Positions 8,150 through 13,861 are shown, numbered from the stretch's first letter. The stretch: DNA of 13,939 nucleotides from an uncultured Eubacteriales bacterium (GCA_900552055.1 URYI01000043.1:1-13939); one strand, 5' to 3'. Numbers and translations are program-made. Notes: generated by a model from the sequence alone, not told the origin.

Positions 8150-8552
8150 GGAACTGGAATAAACGCCGCGCGCTTGTATGCGCCGAGGCTTTTAACAATA
8201 TCGTGAGCCCATATTTGCGGCTCATCATATCCGAGTGTGCCGCAGCAGTATTCTCAAACTGCATTTAAAATGCGCAGAGGCGGTACAAGCGGGGAAGAAT
8301 GTATTTTACCGGGAGCACTTGCGCCGCGGTGCAGGGCTGCGCCTTGCGGCAGCGCAGCGTGCCTTGCATAGGGCGCTTTCCTGTAAGGCTTGTGGCCGCG
8401 GGCAATTAAGATTTTTCTGTACGACATGATGGATGACGCAGGGAACGCGTTTTTTAAAAACAATGGCAGAGGGCGGGGAAATCAGCCTGCATAGGGCGCA
8501 TCTGTCCTTATTGCGGCCTCTGAGCAGAACAATAAAGGGAGAAAGATGATTT
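8150..8552. other. Gene-free GC-richer spacer
   Basis: No ORF here has a ribosome binding site or recognisable product. The stretch contains a 12-base direct repeat TGCATAGGGCGC at 8365-8376 and 8488-8499, and a small hairpin TGAGCC/GGCTCA around 8204-8225. Neither is diagnostic. I see no terminator with a clear T-run after the gene ending at 8149. Confidence 0.4.
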
Positions 8553-8987
8553 ATGGTGGAACAGGATACTATCAGGCTTCTGCGCGAATGCGACGCCGGG
8601 ATAAAAATGGGTATAAGCGCCATAGACGAGGTTATGGACTGCGTCAGCGCTGATAATCTGAAAAAATGCCTGAACGATTGCAGAAACGAGCATGAAAAGC
8701 TTAAAAAGGAAATACGGGCACTGCTGGACAAATATCAGGACGAAGGCAAGGAGCCTAATCCAATCGCAAAAGGCATGTCCTGGATGAAAACAGGCGTAAG
8801 AATGGCCGTAGACCAATCGGACAGCGCCATAGCAGATTTAATGACGGATGGCTGCAATATGGGGGTCAAATCCCTGAGCAGGTACCTGAACCAATACAAG
8901 GCGGCGGACGAGGTATCTAAGGATATAACCAAGCGGCTTATAAAACTGGAGGAAGAGCTGGCGGTAAATATGCGCGGATTTTTATAA
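8553..8987 (+). CDS. Conserved clostridial four-helix-bundle protein (144 aa), function unknown
   Basis: The 144-residue, soluble, strongly helical protein carries the stretches LLRECDAGIKMGISAIDEV, GMSWMKTGVRMAVDQSD, ADLMTDGCNMGVKSLSRYL and ADEVSKDITKRLIKLEEEL, consistent with four amphipathic helices. I recall close relatives throughout Clostridia annotated only as hypothetical or DUF2383/PA2169-like. The ferritin-like bundle is inferred from that resemblance; no complete diiron ligand set can be pointed to. AAAGGGAG lies about 11 bases before the ATG. It follows another small helical protein and precedes the CsoR-type regulator, so a role in metal or oxidative stress is plausible but unproven. 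Confidence 0.8.
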   Translation: MVEQDTIRLLRECDAGIKMGISAIDEVMDCVSADNLKKCLNDCRNEHEKLKKEIRALLDKYQDEGKEPNPIAKGMSWMKTGVRMAVDQSDSAIADLMTDGCNMGVKSLSRYLNQYKAADEVSKDITKRLIKLEEELAVNMRGFL

Positions 8988-9044
8988 ATTGCCGTGCATA
9001 ATCCGGCCCTGCTGAGGGCTGTGCAGGAATATTTGCATTATTAT

Positions 9045-9077
9045 AATCAGGGCTTGACACAGGCCCTGATTTAGTTT
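9045..9077 (+). terminator. Terminator-like hairpin after the helical protein gene
   Basis: AATCAGGGC (9045-9053) and GCCCTGATT (9063-9071) form a perfect 9-bp stem with a 9-base loop, followed by a broken T tract (TAGTTTAT). The spacing after the stop at 8987 fits a terminator, but the weak T run and the overlap with a promoter-like sequence mean it could instead be an operator. Confidence 0.5.
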
Positions 9078-9082
9078 ATCCT
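9054..9082 (+). promoter_or_regulatory. Candidate promoter of the CsoR-type repressor gene
   Basis: A perfect -35 box TTGACA (9054-9059) lies in the loop of the hairpin at 9045-9071. A 17-base spacer then leads to TATCCT (9077-9082), a four-of-six match to the -10 consensus. The distance to the ATG at 9192 leaves a leader of about 100 bases. Confidence 0.45.
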
Positions 9083-9162
9083 GTTAATATCCTTAGCCGG
9101 CGGGGTGCGAAGTTCTCGGTATATTTTAAGGAGAGCGCGGCCAAGTCGAAAGCTGAAAGGGC

Positions 9163-9178
9163 ATACCTTATATGGTAC
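9163..9178 (+). promoter_or_regulatory. Candidate CsoR-type operator half-sites
   Basis: ATACC (9163-9167), a six-base spacer and GGTAC (9174-9178) form an imperfect inverted repeat (core TACC/GGTA) immediately before the AGGAGGTG ribosome binding site of the CsoR-family gene. TACC...GGTA inverted repeats are characteristic of CsoR operators. The short arms and the position downstream of the putative promoter keep this tentative. Confidence 0.35.
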
Positions 9179-9191
9179 CAGGAGGTGCGGT

Positions 9192-9467
9192 ATGAAGCAG
9201 TGCATGGATGCGGACAACCTGCATAGAAGGCTGAAAAAAATAATCGGGCAGGTACAGGCTATAGACAGGATGGTGGATGAGGACGTCCCGTGCGAGGATG
9301 TGCTCGCGCAGATTAATGCGGCTAAATCCGCCCTGCACAGAGTAGGGCAGGTAGTCCTGGAAGGACATATCAAGCATTGCGTAAGGGACGGGATAGAGCA
9401 CGGAGACGCGGATAAGACTATAGAAGGCTTTACAAAGGCTGTAGAACGCTTTGCCAATATGAAATAA
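9192..9467 (+). CDS. csoR: CsoR/RcnR/FrmR-family metal-sensing transcriptional repressor
   Basis: The 91-residue protein belongs to the DUF156 all-helical repressor family, recognisable from LHRRLKKIIGQVQAIDRMV, ALHRVGQVVLEGHI and the C-terminal KTIEGFTKAVERFA. The three ligands of Cu(I)-sensing CsoR are present: Cys34, His59 and Cys63, with His and second Cys four residues apart (HIKHC). This favours copper sensing over formaldehyde (FrmR), nickel/cobalt (RcnR) or persulfide (CstR), although selectivity cannot be fixed from ligands alone. AGGAGGTG at 9179-9186 sets the start at 9192; longer frames lack a site. Family members repress their own promoter until metal binds, and an inverted repeat just upstream could be the operator. 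No copper ATPase or chaperone gene is next to it in this window, which is unusual. Confidence 0.88.
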   Translation: MKQCMDADNLHRRLKKIIGQVQAIDRMVDEDVPCEDVLAQINAAKSALHRVGQVVLEGHIKHCVRDGIEHGDADKTIEGFTKAVERFANMK

Positions 9468-9470
9468 TAT

Positions 9471-9493
9471 GCCGGTATGCCGGCAGTGCCGGC
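9471..9493 (+). repeat. GCCGG-rich hairpin cluster after csoR
   Basis: GCCGG at 9471 is followed by two GCCGGC palindromes (9479-9484 and 9488-9493) three bases apart, which can pair as a short hairpin. There is no T run, so this is not a typical terminator, although it could stabilise the end of the csoR message. Confidence 0.3.
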
Positions 9494-9670
9494 TGGCTGT
9501 ATATTATAAATAAAGGGGCAATCAATAGCGCCGGCTGTATGGGCTGACTGACAGCGCAATTTTTCAAAGTGGTTCAGTTTTAAAAGCAGATTTGAGTTCT
9601 TGGGCGTGAAAAATTCAATTATTTTATATGCTGCCGCGTTGTTAATAAGGCGAGGGCTTTAGTTGATAGC

Positions 9671-10075
9671 ATGATAAGATACGCAACCATTAATGATTTA
9701 TTAGTTTTAAAAAAATATGACAGACACATTAGGGAAGCTGAACTGAGAGACAGCCTGAATAAAAACAGGATAGTAGTTATGGAAAATGACGGCGTATTTA
9801 TGGGCTGGCTGCGGTATAATCTGTTCTGGGACAATACGCCCTTTATTAATATGCTGTATATTCTGGATAATTTTCAAGGCAGAGGCTGCGGCGGGCAGCT
9901 GCTGGTATTTTTTGAAAAGGAAATGCGGGAAACCGGCCATTGCTTGATTTTAACCTCTACCCTTTCAAATGAGAGGGCGCAGTTTTTTTACAGGAAACAC
10001 GGCTTTTCGGATTGCGGTTCGCTGATTCTGCCCGGACAGCCCCTGGAAATTATTTTGCTGAAAAATTTAGTTTAA
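9671..10075 (+). CDS. GNAT-family N-acetyltransferase
   Basis: The 134-residue protein has the GNAT layout: an N-terminal strand MIRYATINDL, a central FMGWLRYNLF strand, MLYILDNFQGRGCGGQLL as motif A with the acetyl-CoA pyrophosphate loop (Q-G-R-G-C-G-G), and NERAQFFYRKHGF as motif B, where the Tyr of FYRKHGF is typical. The acceptor substrate cannot be predicted. The ribosome binding site is weak (GAGGG well upstream), so expression may be low. It ends 15 bases before the AlkD-like gene, with which it appears co-transcribed. Confidence 0.88.
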   Translation: MIRYATINDLLVLKKYDRHIREAELRDSLNKNRIVVMENDGVFMGWLRYNLFWDNTPFINMLYILDNFQGRGCGGQLLVFFEKEMRETGHCLILTSTLSNERAQFFYRKHGFSDCGSLILPGQPLEIILLKNLV

Positions 10076-10090
10076 GCGGAGACTTTGACA

Positions 10091-10750
10091 ATGGATAGTT
10101 ATTTAGAGATTAAAAAAATTTTCGAGGGGGAAGCAGATAAGGAAAATGCTGAGGCCATGTCCAAATATATGCGGAATAAATTTGAATTTTATGGACTGCC
10201 CACTCCTAAAAGAAAAGAATTAAGCAAGGATTTTTTAAAGCGGGAGAAGAAACGGGAGGAAATAGACTGGTCTTTTCTGGATAAATGCTTTACGGACGAG
10301 CACAGAGAGTTCCAATACCTTGCCGTTGATTATTTGAGCGTTAAAAATGAGTATTTGACTTACGAGGATATACCTGCAATAAGAAAGTATATCCAGCAAA
10401 AGCAGTGGTGGGATACTATTGATTTTTTTGACAAAGTAATCGGCGATATAGGCTTAAAGGATAAGCGCGTGGATGATTTGATGCTTCAATGGTCAACCGA
10501 CGAGGATTTTTGGATAAGGAGAATTGCGATAGACCATCAGCTTTTAAGAAAGGAAAAGACCAACACGCAGCTGCTGGAACAGATAATCATAAATAATCTG
10601 GGCAGCAGTGAGTTTTTTATAAATAAGGCCATAGGCTGGAGCCTAAGGGATTATTCTAAAACAAACCCTGATTGGGTCAGGGATTTTATTAATAGGTATA
10701 AGGAAAGAATGGATAAATTGAGCGTAAGAGAAGCCAGCAAGTATATATAA
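10091..10750 (+). CDS. AlkD-like DNA alkylation repair protein (HEAT-repeat DNA glycosylase)
   Basis: The 219-residue protein matches the AlkD family, which removes positively charged 3- and 7-alkylpurines using a HEAT-like solenoid without base flipping. Recognisable marks are FYGLPTPKRKEL near the N-terminus, QWWDTIDFFDKVIG carrying the active-site Trp and Asp (W-x3-D), DEDFWIRRIAID, and FINKAIGWSLRDYSKTNPDWV with the second key Trp and the family's signature near the C-terminus. The length is normal. AGCGGAG precedes ATG 10091 by 9 bases; an upstream TTG at 10085 is less likely. It shares a probable transcript with the GNAT gene. AlkD is the likely subfamily, not experimentally fixed. Confidence 0.9.
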   Translation: MDSYLEIKKIFEGEADKENAEAMSKYMRNKFEFYGLPTPKRKELSKDFLKREKKREEIDWSFLDKCFTDEHREFQYLAVDYLSVKNEYLTYEDIPAIRKYIQQKQWWDTIDFFDKVIGDIGLKDKRVDDLMLQWSTDEDFWIRRIAIDHQLLRKEKTNTQLLEQIIINNLGSSEFFINKAIGWSLRDYSKTNPDWVRDFINRYKERMDKLSVREASKYI

Positions 10751-10821
10751 ATGCAGAAGGTGTTCCGCCATGCAGGGGACTGGATTTTATTGGCTCCTGC
10801 GCCAGGGAGGGTAAAGGATTA

Positions 10822-10890
10822 ATGGGCAAAATTATTTCGGTTTTAAAAGACTTAAGGCTGAAATGCATGAGTATAAGGGAGGAGAATTAA
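10822..10890 (+). CDS. Possible 22-aa leader peptide before the flavoprotein gene
   Basis: The frame MGKIISVLKDLRLKCMSIREEN begins 5 bases after AAAGG and stops one base before the next gene's ATG, so its end contains the GGGAGGAG ribosome binding site of the flavoprotein gene. This is the geometry of translational coupling. It may equally be chance, since 22 codons is short and the product is unknown. Confidence 0.3.
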   Translation: MGKIISVLKDLRLKCMSIREEN

Positions 10891-10891
10891 A

Positions 10892-11515
10892 ATGAAGGTA
10901 ATTATTTTGAACGGCAGCCCTCATATTAAGGGCTGTACTGCCAGGGCGTTGAGAGAGGCGGAGGAAACTTTAAATAAAGAGGGCATAGAAACTGAAACCA
11001 TAATGGTGGGGAATAAAAATATAAGAGGCTGTATTGCATGCAATACCTGCGGGGTAAAGGGCAAATGTGTTTTTGAGGATTTAGTCAATGAAACGGCGTC
11101 TAAATTCGAGAAAGCCGAAGGGCTTATAGTGGGCACGCCTGTCTATTATGCCGGCGCTAACGGAACCATATTGTCTTTTCTGGACAGATTGTTTTACAGC
11201 ACGCATTTTGATAAAAGCATGAAGGTGGGCGCGGCAGTGCTTTCTTCAAGACGGGCGGGCAGCACCTCGGCGCTGGATGAGATAAACAAATATTTTACAA
11301 TAGCCAATATGCCCATAGCAGCCAGCTCGTATTGGAATGAAGTTCATGGGTTTACCGAGAAAGATGTTAATAAGGATTTAGAGGGCCTTCAGACTATGCG
11401 CAACCTGGGCAGAAACATGGCGTTTTTAATTAAGGCTATAAGGCTGGGGAAAGAGCAATATGGGCTTCCCAAGAGAGAAACCGGCGCATTTACAAGTTTT
11501 CATGACGGATTATGA
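10892..11515 (+). CDS. Iron-sulfur flavoprotein / NADPH-dependent FMN reductase family protein
   Basis: The 207-residue protein has a flavodoxin-like fold: the first strand and phosphate loop are MKVIILNGSPHIKGCT, and VGTPVYYAGANGTILSFLDRL is the typical second FMN-binding segment. A compact cysteine cluster, Cys47-x2-Cys50-x2-Cys53-x5-Cys59 (RGCIACNTCGVKGKC), matches the [4Fe-4S] motif of iron-sulfur flavoproteins such as that of Methanosarcina. It probably carries FMN and may carry a cluster, passing electrons between soluble carriers; the partner is unknown. Related clostridial flavodoxin-family proteins keep similar cysteines without proven clusters, so that part is inference. GGGAGGAG lies 8 bases upstream of the start. 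Confidence 0.88.
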   Translation: MKVIILNGSPHIKGCTARALREAEETLNKEGIETETIMVGNKNIRGCIACNTCGVKGKCVFEDLVNETASKFEKAEGLIVGTPVYYAGANGTILSFLDRLFYSTHFDKSMKVGAAVLSSRRAGSTSALDEINKYFTIANMPIAASSYWNEVHGFTEKDVNKDLEGLQTMRNLGRNMAFLIKAIRLGKEQYGLPKRETGAFTSFHDGL

Positions 11516-11681
11516 TTTTGAGCAGGACGGATTGGGTGAAAATGCTTATCTGTCAGGCTTTACTGGGTCGGGGAATCCTTGCGGCGGCAACAGTCATGCG
11601 GCTTGCTTCAAAATAAAACGGCGGCTGCAATCGGCACAGCTGCATAAGGGCAATATTTTATATAATGCACCGCGCTGTGCC

Positions 11682-11828
11682 GAAGTTAAGTTTCCCTGCG
11701 GCAGTGAAGTTGCTTTGCAATGAAGTTTGTTGCGTAATGGCTTTGTGTCAAACTTAACTTCACATTTGACAAATACTTCACTGTCATTTATTGCAACTTC
11801 ACTTCAAACCGAAGGTTTGAAACTTCAC
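11682..11828. repeat. Structured intergenic repeat of GAAGT/ACTTC units
   Basis: A short motif recurs seven times: GAAGTT at 11682, AGTGAAGT at 11703, TGAAGT at 11721, then in inverted sense AACTTCAC near 11756, ACTTCACT at 11775, ACTTCACTTC at 11796 and AACTTCAC at 11821. AGTGAAGTTGC (11703-11713) and GCAACTTCACT (11793-11803) are a perfect 11-bp inverted repeat. Nested hairpins fill the spacers: TGTCAAA/TTTGACA (11746-11752, 11765-11771) and TTCAAACC-gaa-GGTTTGAA (11803-11821). It is non-coding and resembles dispersed palindromic elements seen in many gut Clostridia, by recall. Confidence 0.7.
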
Positions 11829-11838
11829 AAAATAAGAA

Positions 11839-11881
11839 ACCACTCGAAAGGGAATTCTTTGGTTCTTCTTCGAGTAGTTTT
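11839..11881 (+). terminator. Hairpin with short T run at the end of the GAAGT repeat
   Basis: ACCACTCGAA (11839-11848) pairs with TTCGAGTAGT (11869-11878) except for one mismatch, with a 20-base loop and then TTTTGTCTTAT. It could terminate transcription from the left or be a further module of the adjoining repeat. The large loop and short T run make it weak. Confidence 0.35.
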
Positions 11882-12188
11882 GTCTTATACCGCAGCAGCA
11901 AGCAGGGAATTTGCACGGCAACTTCCTATTGTGGTTGTAGAAATGCTTCCTTATCGGAGATGCTAGATAGCAGCTGTTATTTTGTTTTGCAGCGGTTAAT
12001 CAATCAGCGGCCGGAGGGCGCTGCGGCAGAGCAAAAGCAGCGCGGCGGGGAGGCAAAGCCGGCTGCCTAATACAGCATTATCCCCTGCATACTGACGGCT
12101 GTGCATCAAAGACTTATTAGGATTGTTTTTATTATATAATCAGCATGGCGGACAAATAATTAAATCCGCTGTTTTTAAAGGATATGAT

Positions 12189-12458
12189 ATGGGCGACAAG
12201 CAAATATTGCTTAATAATATAGATAAAGTCCATACCACTCAAATGAGCGCTTATAGAATAAAGAAAAATCTTAATTTGGATAATACAGATGTTGTTGCAT
12301 TTTGCAGAAATTTAATTTTAGATGAAAATTGCCGTATCTATAAGCAAGGGAAAAACTGGTATTGTGAAATTGATGATATAAAAATAACGGTTAATTCATA
12401 TAGTTATACAATTATTACGGCGCATAAATATATGCCTCGTCTCTCTCGCCGGCCGTGA
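12189..12458 (+). CDS. DUF3781 family protein (89 aa)
   Basis: The 89-residue protein matches DUF3781 as I recall it: KQILLNNIDKVHTTQMSAYR, then RIKKNLNLD, a Cys-containing FCRNLILDENCRIY, GKNWYCEIDDIKITVN and the near-terminal SYTIITAHK. The biochemical function of the family is unknown; members are small soluble proteins, often single genes in Firmicutes. The ATG at 12189 is chosen because AAAGGA precedes it by 6 bases; an earlier ATG at 12123 lacks a site. Relatives usually end soon after TAHK, so the extra YMPRLSRRP may be a read-through into foreign sequence at a changed junction. The gene is more AT-rich than the stress genes on its left and lies between two repeat regions, suggesting a mobile or island setting. 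Confidence 0.85.
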   Translation: MGDKQILLNNIDKVHTTQMSAYRIKKNLNLDNTDVVAFCRNLILDENCRIYKQGKNWYCEIDDIKITVNSYSYTIITAHKYMPRLSRRP

Positions 12459-12512
12459 TAATGAGCGAATTTTCCAAGACTGGGGCCGCATTGTGCCATG
12501 ATTGTATCGCTT

Positions 12513-12553
12513 AATAAAAAACAGTTTGCGAACTTTTATAATCCGCAAGCTGT
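12513..12553 (-). terminator. Minus-strand terminator-like hairpin
   Basis: ACAGTTTGCG (12521-12530) and CGCAAGCTGT (12544-12553) form a 10-bp stem with one G-T pair. Read on the minus strand it is followed by TTTTTTATTAAG, a good T tract; read on the plus strand the tail is only CTTTAAAAGG. It therefore points leftward, although it could weakly serve the DUF3781 gene as well. Confidence 0.5.
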
Positions 12554-12589
12554 CTTTAAAAGGCAAGGACCCTTCATATGCCGCGGGCA

Positions 12590-12650
12590 TATATCATCGC
12601 TCGCAGAGCGATATCATATCGAAAAAAATATCGCCCGCTCCGCAAGGAAC
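12590..12650. repeat. Palindrome cluster with recurring ATATCR motif
   Basis: Variants of ATATCA/ATATCG recur several times around small palindromes. ATCGCTC-gca-GAGCGAT is a perfect 7-bp hairpin at about 12596-12612, and CCCGCTCC-gcaa-GGAACGGG, with one mismatch, follows. A short constant motif separated by variable palindromes is the same architecture as the GAAGT element near 11700, with a different motif. Confidence 0.5.
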
Positions 12651-12660
12651 GGGTATCATT

Positions 12661-12704
12661 GAAACAAAGTCCCTTTTGTCTGCTGACAAAAGGGACTTTG
12701 TTTC
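12661..12704. repeat. Perfect 20-bp inverted repeat (hairpin)
   Basis: The arm at 12661-12680 (beginning GAAACAAAGTCCC) is exactly complementary to 12685-12704, with only the four bases TGCT between them. No T run follows on either strand, so it is not an ordinary terminator. Such a long perfect stem would be very stable in RNA and could extrude as a DNA cruciform. Confidence 0.85.
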
Positions 12705-12749
12705 GTGTAAAGAAGCTGCAAAAAAGATGCCTGCAAAAAGTTATGAAAC

Positions 12750-12763
12750 AGACTCGAACCCGC
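12750..12763 (-). repeat. T-arm-like repeat motif, second copy
   Basis: On the minus strand this reads GCGGGTTCGAGTCT, one mismatch from the plus-strand copy at 558-571. It contains the GGTTCGA core of a tRNA T loop, but there is no acceptor stem or anticodon arm around it, so it is not a tRNA gene. It appears to belong to a dispersed repeat. Confidence 0.4.
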
Positions 12764-12879
12764 AAAAGGTTGGCAGTGAACAAATCAGTGTAAGAACGGC
12801 GCGTTTACAAGTCGTTAGCCGATGTGAACGCGACCTTTTGCGGAAAAGGAGGAGCAGCGGAGCGGGTTGCTGATTTTTC

Positions 12880-12917
12880 ATAAAATAAAAAATCGGAACG
12901 AGCGTAACTCGTTCCGA
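12880..12917 (-). terminator. Strong minus-strand rho-independent terminator
   Basis: TCGGAACGAG (12893-12902) and CTCGTTCCGA (12908-12917) form a perfect 10-bp stem with a 5-base loop. On the minus strand it is followed directly by TTTTTTATTTTA (12881-12892). No minus-strand gene is evident to its right inside the window, so the transcript it ends is unknown, or it is part of the repeat itself. Confidence 0.65.
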
Positions 12918-13038
12918 CGTGGAGCGGGTGAGGAAGTTATCTACAACTTTTACCAAAGGTAATTAATGTATGAATCGATCACTACATACATTATAATACT
13001 TTTGTTGTTATTTTGGAATAGTTTTTGTGTAAGAAACA

Positions 13039-13047
13039 TGATATAAT
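13039..13047 (+). promoter_or_regulatory. Extended -10 promoter of the broken HNH gene
   Basis: TGATATAAT (13039-13047) is a perfect extended -10 element (TG, one base, TATAAT), 43 bases before the start at 13091. No convincing -35 box is present, which extended -10 promoters tolerate. Confidence 0.5.
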
Positions 13048-13090
13048 TATCTAAACAACAAATGGAGATTTGAAAGTGAGTGAGTGAAAT

Positions 13091-13527
13091 ATGTATGATA
13101 ATATTGAGCAAATCATTATTTTGTTAGGGGTAATTTTAATTGTATTTTTTATATTGTATCTAATTCTTAAAAACCCATTTAAATACCCGTATTTTAAGTA
13201 TTATTTTGATATTTCTGGAAAAAGAAATCCGGACGCTAAAAATTTACTCGATAAATTTTTGAATCAAGGGAATTTTTTTATAATAAAAGAACATAATGAA
13301 AAAATAGAACAGTGGAAAATAGAATGTAAAAAAAGATAGAAAAGAGCAAAATGAAAAAATATAGAACTAAGCAATATCAAAATGTTTTAAACGACAATAA
13401 GGCATATACTTTTTATTTAACTAGAAATCAGACCAGATATAAACAAAGAAATTACATAAGAACATCTTATAAAGTTGCCGTAACAGTTGCTTACTTTAGT
13501 TGCAGCTATGACTATCTTTTTATTTAA
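13091..13527 (+). pseudogene. HNH-endonuclease-family protein, frameshifted and missing its nuclease half
   Basis: The first frame (13091-13339, 82 aa) has an N-terminal membrane segment IIILLGVILIVFFILYLIL, then KNPFKYPYFKYYFDISGKRNP, and stops after IECKKR. The next frame continues across the stop: read one base back from the A7 run (13328-13334) it gives KKIEKSKMKKYRTKQYQNVL and on through FYLTRNQTRYKQRNYIRTSYKV to FSCSYDYLFI, ending at 13527. Joined, this matches from memory the N-terminal half of membrane-anchored clostridial HNH endonuclease proteins. Those continue with a QRKLMTKELR segment, a Cys-x2-Cys pair and an HIDH catalytic motif; none of that is present here. One A appears lost from an ancestral A8 run, and the 3' half has been lost. 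The break could be real, a sequencing error, or slippage at the A run; the missing catalytic domain argues for a true pseudogene. Confidence 0.7.
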
Positions 13528-13861
13528 AAATATAAATTCATACTTTTGGGCAGATGTTTTGTCAGAAAAGACAATTGATTCTTTGTTAGATATATTGAAT
13601 GAACGAAAAGGGTTTATTGACAATACGAATTTCAAGTATAAGGCAGTTTTAAATAATCCGCAAATTTTCAAAAAAAGTGTTACAGATGCTGTTGTTGCCT
13701 TAGCATCACATTCGATTTCTAAAAAAGGATTTTTTTCCTGTTTGGAAACCTTGCAAATATTTTGTAATTTGTATTCCGAATTTATCAGTAATCCGTTTAC
13801 TCTTACGATTGAGGATACAAAAATGTATTATAAAATAAATTTATCGATGAGATCAACTTAA
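13508..13861 (+). CDS. Unrecognised 117-aa reading frame, possibly the 3' fragment of another gene
   Basis: From ATG 13508 the frame gives 117 residues, beginning MTIFLFKNINSYFWADVLSE and containing SLLDILNERKGFIDNTNFKY and SVTDAVVALASHSISKKGF; it looks like a natural soluble protein of mixed helix and strand. I do not recognise the family. There is no ribosome binding site before the ATG, and the frame is open back to 13484, so the true start may be missing. Its stop codon lies inside a strong terminator, which suggests a genuine 3' gene end. The simplest reading is that a deletion joined the front of the HNH gene to the tail of this gene. It could also be a small intact gene with weak translation. 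Confidence 0.45.
   Translation: MTIFLFKNINSYFWADVLSEKTIDSLLDILNERKGFIDNTNFKYKAVLNNPQIFKKSVTDAVVALASHSISKKGFFSCLETLQIFCNLYSEFISNPFTLTIEDTKMYYKINLSMRST

Larger units (their letters stand above)
11516..12188. other. Gene-free accessory stretch rich in inverted repeats
   Basis: Open frames here have no ribosome binding sites and read through palindromes, so I do not call them. The stretch holds the GAAGT/ACTTC repeat element (11682-11828), a hairpin with a T-run (11839-11881), and a 7-bp perfect inverted repeat GCGCTGC/GCAGCGC at 12018-12024 and 12037-12043. A possible -10 TATAAT at 12135-12140 precedes the DUF3781 gene, but no good -35 box accompanies it. Confidence 0.5.
12459..13090. other. 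Gene-free repeat region between DUF3781 and the broken HNH gene
   Basis: Six-frame openings in this stretch run through perfect palindromes and have no ribosome binding sites, so no gene is called. Its contents are itemised separately: two minus-strand terminator-like hairpins, a cluster of small palindromes, a perfect 20-bp hairpin, a T-arm-like repeat copy, and a promoter for the following gene. Confidence 0.55.

Noticed and set aside
8235..8731. Overlapping frames on both strands between the two helical protein genes
   Set aside because: No ribosome binding sites, unnatural composition, and partial overlap with the well-supported gene at 8553.
12502..12956. Several frames of 64-123 codons on both strands
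   Set aside because: They translate perfect palindromes and repeat sequence; openness on both strands reflects the inverted repeats rather than coding.
13487..13527. Transmembrane helix formed by fusing the two overlapping frames (KVAVTV to LTLVAAMTIFLF)
   Set aside because: It looks attractive as a membrane anchor, but the upstream frame continues with FSCSYDYL, which fits the HNH family, so the hydrophobic read-through is probably coincidental.
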